The position numbers were made by a program, and so were the translations under genes. From an uncultured Clostridia bacterium (lineage in GTDB: Bacteria > Bacillota > Clostridia > Christensenellales > QALW01): a DNA stretch of 36,422 nt. Position 1 is the first letter of the stretch, and the number at the start of each line of letters is the position of its first letter. The notes under the pieces are model-generated. The model was given only the letters and a program-made list of their open reading frames with translations. It was not told where the DNA came from and did no database searches. The stretch is from NCBI GenBank assembly GCA_934434555.1, contig CAKRZX010000023.1, positions 1 to 36,422 of the forward strand, written 5' to 3'. Below are positions 30,423 through 36,422 of the stretch, in pieces.

Positions 30423-30614
30423 CTAAAACAGCGTGCAGCCCATTGCCTTGAACTCTTCTATTTTTTTATAGATGAGTTCTTCGGAAACTTTTAGGTGCTC
30501 GCTTAAACAGTGAATACACATAAATTCTTCGGCGCCGCGGTTGATGAATTTCTTTGTAGCGCCAATGTCAATGCCCGAAAGAGGCTTGCCGCACACTTTA
30601 CACGTATCAGTCAA
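30423..30614 (-). CDS. Small zinc-ribbon-like protein
   Basis: 63 residues with two CxxC pairs (C5-x2-C8 and C33-x2-C36; CKVCGKPL and FMCIHCLSEHL), expected to bind one zinc. The C-terminal half is a charged helix (HLKVSEELIYKKIEEFKAMG). It starts at TTG 30614, overlapping the stop of the GH27 gene by 8 bp, so it is probably translationally coupled. Function is unknown; its place in a glycosidase operon may be incidental. Confidence 0.75.
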   Translation of the reverse strand: MTDTCKVCGKPLSGIDIGATKKFINRGAEEFMCIHCLSEHLKVSEELIYKKIEEFKAMGCTLF

Positions 30615-31731
30615 TTACTTTGCACCTGAACATTCTTGAAGTGTGGGGAGCAAATCTGCCGGAAAGGCTGTGTTCGCTGCTGCTGTTTGAAACGATGAAT
30701 TCTTCTTTCGTCCAAAGGTCGCGGACAAGCAGTTTCTTGCCCGTTTCAAGAGTAATGCCCAGGTCGGGAAGTTCGGCATAGATGATCCAGCGTTCGGTTT
30801 CGCCCGGATTTACAATCAAAACCGCAATGTCGCCGTTATCAAGGTAGCGAACCCACGAGTCATAACCGATTCTGAACGGCTGACGGGCGCCGGGGTCCTG
30901 ATTTATTGCGATAACGTCTTTATTAAGGAGGATATTTTTTGTTTCGTCGTCCATATTGCGGATATCGCAGCCGATGATAAGGGGCGAAGCGAACATTGCC
31001 CAAACCGACATATGCAGTCGGTATTCCTCTTCGGTGCAGCCGCCCATACCTACAAGCCCTTTGCCGTGCATGCCTATTACAAGCATATCCATATCGTTAA
31101 AGCAGCCCTGTGTGTTGTACTTCTGCAAGTCGATATTCTGATTGTAAATGTCCAAAATGTTTGATGCACAGTCGTGGATGTCGCCGGTGGAACGCCACGT
31201 GTCGGCACCGGTAGATTTAATCCATTCGGGAGTTTTGTTTGTGCCCCATGAGCAGGCGGCATAGAGAATGTCTCTTCCGCATTGGCTCAGCGCAAGACCC
31301 ATTTTGCGGTAGAGAAGTTCCGAGGGAGCGCTTTCGGGCTTGTAGCAGTGGTCATATTTAAGATAGTCAACGTCCCATGACGCAAAAGTTTCCGCGTCAA
31401 TATTCTCAAAACCGAACGAACCGGGATATCCGGCGCATGTTTCCGTACCGCAGCATGAATACATACCGAATTTAAGCCCTTTTGAGTGAACGTAGTCGGC
31501 AAGGGCTTTCATTCCCGAGGGGAATTTTTCGGGGTCAGCCTGTAAACGCCCGTTTTCGTCACGCTCTTTTTTTGACCAGCAGTCGTCAATAATAAGATAT
31601 TCGTATCCTGCATCTTTAAGTCCGGTGGAAACAAGAGCGTCGGCAGTAGTCTTTACCAGTTCTTCGTTTATGTCGCGTCCGAAAGTGTTCCATGTGTTCC
31701 AACCCATAGGGGGAGTAGTCAGTTTAATCAT
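30607..31731 (-). CDS. GH27 alpha-galactosidase, downstream copy
   Basis: 374 residues with the GH27 N-terminus PPMGWNTWNTFGRDINE, IIDDCWSKKERDENGRL, the nucleophile Asp in DYLKYDHCY and the acid/base Asp in WRSTGDI. The GH27 family removes terminal alpha-galactose (some members alpha-GalNAc or beta-arabinopyranose). No signal peptide, so it probably acts on imported oligosaccharides. It is a tandem paralog of the upstream gene, which it overlaps by 4 bp. C-terminal beta domain ends in FAPHTSRMFRCKV. Confidence 0.93.
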   Translation of the reverse strand: MIKLTTPPMGWNTWNTFGRDINEELVKTTADALVSTGLKDAGYEYLIIDDCWSKKERDENGRLQADPEKFPSGMKALADYVHSKGLKFGMYSCCGTETCAGYPGSFGFENIDAETFASWDVDYLKYDHCYKPESAPSELLYRKMGLALSQCGRDILYAACSWGTNKTPEWIKSTGADTWRSTGDIHDCASNILDIYNQNIDLQKYNTQGCFNDMDMLVIGMHGKGLVGMGGCTEEEYRLHMSVWAMFASPLIIGCDIRNMDDETKNILLNKDVIAINQDPGARQPFRIGYDSWVRYLDNGDIAVLIVNPGETERWIIYAELPDLGITLETGKKLLVRDLWTKEEFIVSNSSSEHSLSGRFAPHTSRMFRCKVID

Positions 31732-32858
31732 TTTTCAGCCTCCTTGCGTATACTGCATCTGAAAAGTTTTGACGAATGCGAGGGCAGTTTTTTAATCTGG
31801 AATGCGTCAACGGCGGTTGTTTCTTCGCCGGTCCATACATCACGGAGCGTAACGCGGGTGCCCTGTGCGTAGCCTGCATCGGCAAGGGGAAGATAGGGCT
31901 TCATTTCTTTGTCGGTCATATTTAGGGCAAGAATCGCCACATCGCCGCCTTCAAGGTATTTTACCCAGAATGTGCCCCAACGGCCGTTCATAAATTTAAC
32001 TTCAAAGGGCTGCTGGCACGCTTCGTCCTGATTTATTGCGATAACTTCTCTGTTTTTAAGCATTGCCGAGGTTTCCTCGTCCATATTGCGGATATCGCAG
32101 CCGATAATAAGGGGGGAAGAAAACATTGCCCAGATTGACATATGGGTTCTGTATTCTTCCGCCGTACAGCCGCCCATACCCACGTTGCCGCTGCCGTGCA
32201 TACCGACGATAAGCATATCCATATCGTTGAAGCAGCCTTTGCCGTTGATTGGCTGCAACGGAACGTTGGCGTTGTAGATAACATCTATACGCCCCCAAAC
32301 ATCAAAAATGTCTCCGGTGGAACGCCACATATGTGCGCCGGTGGTTTTTATCCAGTCGGGGGTGCCGTTTATTCCCCACGAACAGGCGGAATAGAGAATA
32401 TCGCGTCCGTAGTTTGCAAGGGCAAGCCCCATTTTGCGGTAGAGCATATCCGACGGCGATGTTTCAGGCTTGTAGCAGTGGTCGTATTTAAGATAGTCAA
32501 CGCCCCAGGACGCAAAAGTTTTTGCGTCAACAAATTCGTGATTGAACGAACCCGGATAATCCGCGCAGGTGCGGGGACCGCAACAGGAATACATACCGAA
32601 TTTAAGCCCTTTTGAGTGAACGTAGTCGGCAAGGGCTTTCATTCCGGAGGGGAATTTTTCGGGGTCAGGCTGTAAGCGTCCGTTTTCGTCACGCTCTTTT
32701 TTTGACCAGCAGTCGTCGATAATAAGGTATTCATACCCCGCATCTTTAAGCCCCGTGGAAACGAGAGCGTCGGCGGTGGATCTTATCAATTCTTCGTTAA
32801 TGTTTTCGCCGAAAGTGTTCCAGGTATTCCAGCCCATCGGCGGTTTTTTAACTATCAT
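31728..32858 (-). CDS. GH27 alpha-galactosidase, upstream copy
   Basis: 376 residues, first gene of the operon. It has PPMGWNTWNTFGENINE, IIDDCWSKKERDENGRL, DYLKYDHCY (nucleophile) and WRSTGDI (acid/base). The first ~110 residues are almost identical to the downstream copy, while the C-terminal beta domain differs clearly, suggesting the two have different substrates or linkage preference. AAGGAGAT precedes the ATG. No signal peptide; cytoplasmic. Confidence 0.93.
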   Translation of the reverse strand: MIVKKPPMGWNTWNTFGENINEELIRSTADALVSTGLKDAGYEYLIIDDCWSKKERDENGRLQPDPEKFPSGMKALADYVHSKGLKFGMYSCCGPRTCADYPGSFNHEFVDAKTFASWGVDYLKYDHCYKPETSPSDMLYRKMGLALANYGRDILYSACSWGINGTPDWIKTTGAHMWRSTGDIFDVWGRIDVIYNANVPLQPINGKGCFNDMDMLIVGMHGSGNVGMGGCTAEEYRTHMSIWAMFSSPLIIGCDIRNMDEETSAMLKNREVIAINQDEACQQPFEVKFMNGRWGTFWVKYLEGGDVAILALNMTDKEMKPYLPLADAGYAQGTRVTLRDVWTGEETTAVDAFQIKKLPSHSSKLFRCSIRKEAEK

Positions 32859-32890
32859 ACTACAATCTCCTTTTTGCTTTTTGTAATATT

Positions 32891-32919
32891 ATTTTAGCGC
32901 GCTGAGAACAAAAATACAA
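32891..32919 (-). promoter_or_regulatory. Promoter of the GH27 operon
   Basis: Minus strand TTGTAT (plus 32914-32919), 17-bp spacer, TAAAAT (plus 32891-32896). The -35 is weak, as is common for activated or repressed sugar operons. Confidence 0.55.
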
Positions 32920-32930
32920 TAGCATATTGT
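32916..32930. promoter_or_regulatory. Palindrome over the -35 of the GH27 operon
   Basis: Perfect inverted repeat ACAATA (32916-32921), GCA, TATTGT (32925-32930), overlapping the -35. Possible operator; regulator unknown. Confidence 0.5.
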
Positions 32931-32978
32931 GCGATAATAGCCCGTGTATTTAACAATTTGTGTGATTATGATAAAAAA

Positions 32979-32997
32979 TCTCCCGCAGTGCGGGAGA
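32979..32997 (-). terminator. Terminator after malic enzyme
   Basis: 8-bp stem TCTCCCGC (32979-32986) with GCGGGAGA (32990-32997), 3-nt loop, and a U6 run on the minus strand. Confidence 0.85.
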
Positions 32998-33009
32998 AAA
33001 GAAATACAT

Positions 33010-34182
33010 TTATTTGCGTGCAACACCGGTTTCGTGAGCGGCGGCAAATACCGCGCGGGCAACACAGGCGGCAACGCGTTTGTCAAGCGCCGAGGGAATG
33101 ATGTTTTCGCGTGAAAGCTCGCTTTCGGGTATGTAATCGGCTATCGCCTTAGCCGCGGCAAGTTTCATTTCTTCGTTTATGTCGCTTGCCCGGGCGTCAA
33201 GAGCACCGCGGAATATGCCGGGGAACGCAAGTACGTTGTTTATCTGATTGGGGAAATCGCTTCTGCCCGTGCCGACGATATACGCGCCCGCGTCAACAGC
33301 GTCTTTGGGCATAATTTCGGGTACGGGATTCGCCATAGGGAACACGATTGGCTTTTCTTTCATTGACGCGACCATTTCTTTTGTAACCGTGTTTGGGGCG
33401 GAAACGCCGATAAAAGCATCGGCAAGTTTCATTGCGTTTTCAAGGGAACCGGAAACGTTGTTTTTGTTTGTGACCTGCGCAATCTGGCGCTGTGCAATAT
33501 TCATATTGTTGTTTTCACGGCAGAGAATACCGTATCTGTCGCACATAATCAAATCGCCCACGCCGAGGGCGAGAATCATTTTTGCTATTGCAATACCCGC
33601 ACTGCCCGCACCGTTTATAACAACGGTCATATCCTCCAACTTTTTGTCCGCGCATTTTGCGGCATTTATAAGCGCGGCGGCAACGACTATTGCAGTGCCG
33701 TGCTGGTCATCGTGGAAAACGGGAATATCGCAGGCACTTTTCAGTTTGCGTTCAATTTCAAAGCAGCGCGGGGCGGAAATGTCTTCCAGATTTATCCCGC
33801 CGAAAGAGCCCGAAATAAGCGCAACCGTGCGCACTATTTCGTCAACGTCCTTGCTTTTTACGCAAATAGGAAAGGCATCAACGTCGGCAAAAGTCTTAAA
33901 AAGCGCACATTTGCCCTCCATAACGGGCATTCCCGCTTCGGGACCGATATCGCCCAAGCCCAAAACGGCTGTGCCATCGGTGATTACCGCAACGAGATTT
34001 CCGCGCCTTGTAAGTTCGTAGCTTTTTGAAATATCCTTTTGGATTTCAAGGCACGGCGCGGCTACACCGGGTGTGTAGCAAAGGGAAAGGTCCTCGCGGG
34101 TTTCCACTTTCGGTCGGGCAATAACCTCTATTTTTCCCTGCCATTCACGGTGTTTTTTTAACGATTCTTTTCCGTAATCCAT
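33010..34182 (-). CDS. Malic enzyme (NAD(P)-dependent)
   Basis: Oxidative decarboxylation of malate to pyruvate. 390 residues, the short bacterial form without the C-terminal phosphotransacetylase-like domain. It has LCYTPGVAAPCLEI, VITDGTAVLGLGDIGPEAGMPVMEGK, FHDDQHGTAIV and the Rossmann motif VINGAGSAGIAIAKM. ATG 34182 is chosen because AGAGGT precedes it and the family N-terminus (MDYGKESLKKHREWQGKIEV) fits; the frame is open to 34221, which lies in the leader. Single-gene unit. Cofactor preference cannot be told. Confidence 0.95.
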   Translation of the reverse strand: MDYGKESLKKHREWQGKIEVIARPKVETREDLSLCYTPGVAAPCLEIQKDISKSYELTRRGNLVAVITDGTAVLGLGDIGPEAGMPVMEGKCALFKTFADVDAFPICVKSKDVDEIVRTVALISGSFGGINLEDISAPRCFEIERKLKSACDIPVFHDDQHGTAIVVAAALINAAKCADKKLEDMTVVINGAGSAGIAIAKMILALGVGDLIMCDRYGILCRENNNMNIAQRQIAQVTNKNNVSGSLENAMKLADAFIGVSAPNTVTKEMVASMKEKPIVFPMANPVPEIMPKDAVDAGAYIVGTGRSDFPNQINNVLAFPGIFRGALDARASDINEEMKLAAAKAIADYIPESELSRENIIPSALDKRVAACVARAVFAAAHETGVARK

Positions 34183-34211
34183 AAAGTACCTCTGAAAATT
34201 GATATATAAAT

Positions 34212-34240
34212 ATTCTATCACAAGGATAAAAAAACGTCAA
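34212..34240 (-). promoter_or_regulatory. Promoter of malic enzyme gene
   Basis: Minus strand TTGACG (plus 34235-34240), 17-bp spacer, TAGAAT (plus 34212-34217). Confidence 0.75.
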
Positions 34241-34296
34241 GTTTTCGGCGGGGCAGCGGTAAAAATGAACTTTTTGTAAAAACGGACTTTTTGCTC

Positions 34297-34325
34297 TTGT
34301 GTTTTGAAAGGGTGTGTGGTAGAAT
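34297..34325 (+). promoter_or_regulatory. Promoter of the DUF4038 hydrolase gene
   Basis: TTGTGT (34297-34302), 17-bp spacer, TAGAAT (34320-34325). The -35 is poor. Confidence 0.5.
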
Positions 34326-34359
34326 TCTCAGTGACCTAAAAATAAAGGGAGAAAGAAAA

Positions 34360-35988
34360 ATGAAAGTTAAAACCTGGCTTGCAAATGAAATTGAATTTGT
34401 AAGCGAAAAACATTATGACAATCCTTTTGAGGACGTTGACATTGACGTTGTGTTTACCCTGGGCAGAAAAAAGATGACAGTACCCGCATTCTGGGACGGC
34501 GGGGATATCTGGCGCGTGCGTTTTGCACTTCCCGCGGCGGGCAAGTGGAAATACGAAACAAAGACCACCGATGCAAGCAACAAGGGCTTTATTGCTTCCG
34601 GTACGGTGGAATGCGTTCCGTATGACGGCGAACTTGAAATTTATAAGCACGGCTTTGTAAAAACAGTTCCCAATGTGCGCTACTTTATGTATAATGACGG
34701 CACTCCGTTCTTCTATTTGGGTGATACCCATTGGAATTTTGCCTGTGAGGAATTCGATTCGGCGGGCGACCATGCCGACGGGCTCGAATGCGAATCCCAT
34801 TTTAAGTATATAGTTGATAAACGTGTTCAGCAGGGCTTTAATGTTTACCAGTCCGAGCCGATCGGTGCAAGATACAGTTTAAGCCGCGGACTTGACGAAA
34901 AGGCAGTGGAGGGATTCCGCGACCTTGACAGGCGCTTTAAGTATATTGCCGATGCGGGCCTTGTCCATGCAAATGCACAGTTGCTTTTCCCCCACGAATT
35001 ATGCGCAATAGAGCGTTATGACGATAAAAAATATATTTATCGCCTTGCACGGTACTGGGCGGCAAGATATTCGGCATACCCCGTACTTTGGACGCTGGGA
35101 CAGGAAGTTGACAATGACTTCTACTTTACCCGCGGCGACCAAAAACGCTTTACAAAGGAAAACAATCCTTTTAAGATAATTGCAGCAGGACTTTATGAAA
35201 ATGACCCCCACAGGCATCCGATTACGGGACATATGGAATTCTGTTCCCTTTGGACGGGCTTTGACGGTGACGGCACCTGCGTTTCAACTTCGTCATTCAG
35301 AGAGGTTGAAGGACACACATGGTACGGATATCAGTGGTCACCGTGGGGCACCGGACCGATTGACCCCGAGTTTGCCCGCGACGGCTGGGTAAACGGACAG
35401 GGAAAGGTTCTGATTCTTTATGAGTCACGCTACGATTATCTGTGGACGGGACATTTCGGCGCAAGGAAGCAAGGCTGGCTTGCCTACCTTAACGGATTGT
35501 ACGGTTACGGCTACGGGGCAATAGATATCTGGCTTTACAAGAGCACGTACGATATGGATAAAACGTCAGACGACGGATTTGAGGAAATCACACCCGAAGG
35601 CAAGGCAAAGCACTGGGCGGAAAGCATTGAGTTTGAAACAGCGTATCAGATGGGGTATATGAAGGATTTCTTTATGAACCTTGAATGGTGGAAACTTATA
35701 CCGAGATTCAATTCGCCTTCATTCTTTATTGCGGAAAAGGAGAATTTCTATTCTCTTGCTTCGGATGAAAGAAATACTATTGTTATTTATTTCTTCGGCA
35801 AAGATAAGTTTGAAACAGGTATGCTTACAAACCTTGACGATGCAACATATTCCTACCAGTGGTTTAACCCGCGTACAGGTGTTTATTCCGAGAAGCGCAC
35901 GTTTGTTCCGGACGTGCACAGAACGTACAAGGTTGAGACCAAGCCCGATAAACTTGACTGGGTTCTGCTTGTGAAAAAAGTTAAATGA
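34360..35988 (+). CDS. DUF5060/DUF4038-family glycoside hydrolase
   Basis: 542 residues. An N-terminal beta domain (DUF5060-like, about 1-100: VFTLGRKKMTVPAFWDGGDIWRVRFALPAAGKWKYETKT) precedes a TIM barrel of the DUF4038 type (about 105-430: GDTHWNFACEEFDS, VLWTLGQEVDND, ILYESRYDYLW). A C-terminal beta domain is related to the so-called collagen-binding domain of such enzymes. The glutamates in GQEVDND and YESRYD are candidate catalytic residues. The group is related to GH140-like enzymes acting on plant pectin or other side chains, but the substrate is not known. GGGAGA upstream supports ATG 34360. No signal peptide. Confidence 0.82.
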   Translation: MKVKTWLANEIEFVSEKHYDNPFEDVDIDVVFTLGRKKMTVPAFWDGGDIWRVRFALPAAGKWKYETKTTDASNKGFIASGTVECVPYDGELEIYKHGFVKTVPNVRYFMYNDGTPFFYLGDTHWNFACEEFDSAGDHADGLECESHFKYIVDKRVQQGFNVYQSEPIGARYSLSRGLDEKAVEGFRDLDRRFKYIADAGLVHANAQLLFPHELCAIERYDDKKYIYRLARYWAARYSAYPVLWTLGQEVDNDFYFTRGDQKRFTKENNPFKIIAAGLYENDPHRHPITGHMEFCSLWTGFDGDGTCVSTSSFREVEGHTWYGYQWSPWGTGPIDPEFARDGWVNGQGKVLILYESRYDYLWTGHFGARKQGWLAYLNGLYGYGYGAIDIWLYKSTYDMDKTSDDGFEEITPEGKAKHWAESIEFETAYQMGYMKDFFMNLEWWKLIPRFNSPSFFIAEKENFYSLASDERNTIVIYFFGKDKFETGMLTNLDDATYSYQWFNPRTGVYSEKRTFVPDVHRTYKVETKPDKLDWVLLVKKVK

Positions 35989-36143
35989 GGCGAAAGCTTA
36001 ATACAGCACAGCCGCAGGGGAAGTGCAAAAATGCTGAAATAATTTAATACGGGAAAGAAAAGCGTTTGAACGGCAAAGGACATAACCTTCCGTAAGCCCG
36101 CTTTTATTTAGCGGAACAGCGCTTAATATTACCGAAACAACCG
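35989..36143. other. Intergenic stretch with no gene seen
   Basis: Nothing recognisable between the hydrolase stop and the next terminator. Confidence 0.5.
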
Positions 36144-36186
36144 AACAAACCCCGCCGCAGAACAAATCTGCGGCGGGGTTTGTTTA
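36144..36186. terminator. Very strong bidirectional terminator
   Basis: 18-bp perfect stem (36144-36161 with 36167-36184), 5-nt loop ACAAA, flanked by T-rich sequence. It is 155 bp after the hydrolase stop and can also stop transcription from the right. Confidence 0.88.
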
Positions 36187-36235
36187 TTTGCCGAAACAGC
36201 CGAAAAGCCTTGTTTCAAGCGGTTTCGGGCATAGA

Positions 36236-36274
36236 AAAGTCCACCGCAATTCTATTAAAATTACGGTGGACTTT
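36236..36274. repeat. Inverted repeat near the right end
   Basis: AAAGTCCACCG (36236-36246) with CGGTGGACTTT (36264-36274); pairing continues inward through AATT with one mismatch. It could be a terminator or the end of a repeated element. On the minus strand a 28-residue ORF (36347-36261), with a good ribosome binding site, ends within this repeat. Confidence 0.6.
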
Positions 36275-36376
36275 GTGCCACCCGTACCCAACAGAGATAC
36301 CTTTCTGTTTTTGGTAGGGGGATTCGTGACACTGCGACAATCATCATATCTCACTCCCTTGCGTTTTTCAATCTCT

Positions 36377-36422
36377 TTATAGTGCCATCTCAATTTCCGT
36401 GCCGCCGATAAAGACCACCTTG
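36377..36422 (-). CDS. 3' end of a gene entering from the right (partial)
   Basis: On the minus strand the last codons before the window edge read KVVFIGGTEIEMAL then stop. The rest lies outside the window. The tail, followed by a small ORF beginning MMIVAVSRIP, is reminiscent of clostridial large serine recombinase genes, which often occur in series, but the fragment is too short to be sure. Confidence 0.35.
   Translation of the reverse strand, partial: KVVFIGGTEIEMAL

Overview
The window looks like chromosome of an anaerobic, fermentative Bacillota, probably an intestinal Clostridia. This is inferred from the oxygen-sensitive class III ribonucleotide reductase, strong AAGGAGG-type ribosome binding sites, near-consensus sigma-A promoters with 17-bp spacers, a PyrR-type attenuator, several TTG starts, and cytoplasmic glycoside hydrolases. 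No rRNA, canonical tRNA, CRISPR array or intact mobile element is visible.

Layout. 1-645: three tandem 225-bp non-coding repeats. 918-3279: nrdD behind two NrdR boxes and a hairpin leader. 3309-4866: uracil permease behind a PyrR-type attenuator. 4975-5495: two small uncharacterised genes converging on a shared terminator. 12243 down to 5670 (minus): complete F1Fo ATP synthase operon (I-a-c-b-delta-alpha-gamma-beta-epsilon) with a two-carboxylate, probably Na+-binding c subunit and an epsilon lacking its C-terminal domain. 13202-12372 (minus): AraC regulator. 14591-13338 (minus): murA. 14814-16604: GH36-like alpha-galactosidase. 16721-18644: branched-chain aminotransferase and ketopantoate reductase.

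18903-30147 is the centrepiece, a bacterial microcompartment (BMC) locus. Shell genes are EutS, five further single-BMC-domain proteins (three near-identical, one with an N-terminal extension and an internal start), a PduT-type tandem-domain protein with an Fe-S cysteine, and an EutN pentamer. Cargo candidates are a class II (fuculose-phosphate-type) aldolase, a GlcG/PduO-C-like protein, a zinc alcohol dehydrogenase, a CoA-acylating aldehyde dehydrogenase and PduL; all five carry a probable encapsulation helix. A PduS-like flavin/Fe-S protein, an EutP GTPase, a DeoR regulator and a HAD phosphatase complete the set. No diol dehydratase, ethanolamine lyase or glycyl-radical signature enzyme is present. 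The simplest reading is an aldolase-fed compartment: sugar phosphate is cleaved to DHAP plus an aldehyde (lactaldehyde from fucose/rhamnose, or acetaldehyde from 5-deoxy-sugars). The aldehyde is then split between alcohol (ADH) and acyl-CoA, acyl-phosphate and ATP (PduP, PduL). PduS and PduT could carry surplus electrons across the shell. This resembles the lactaldehyde pathway known from Planctomycetes/Verrucomicrobia BMCs, but with added PduS/PduT.

30423-36422: an operon of two tandem GH27 alpha-galactosidases with a small zinc-ribbon protein (minus), malic enzyme (minus), a DUF5060/DUF4038 glycoside hydrolase (plus), then a strong terminator and what may be the eroded edge of another gene or element at the right end. 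A 23-bp tRNA-3'-end-like sequence occurs in direct orientation at 1039-1061 and 30170-30192.
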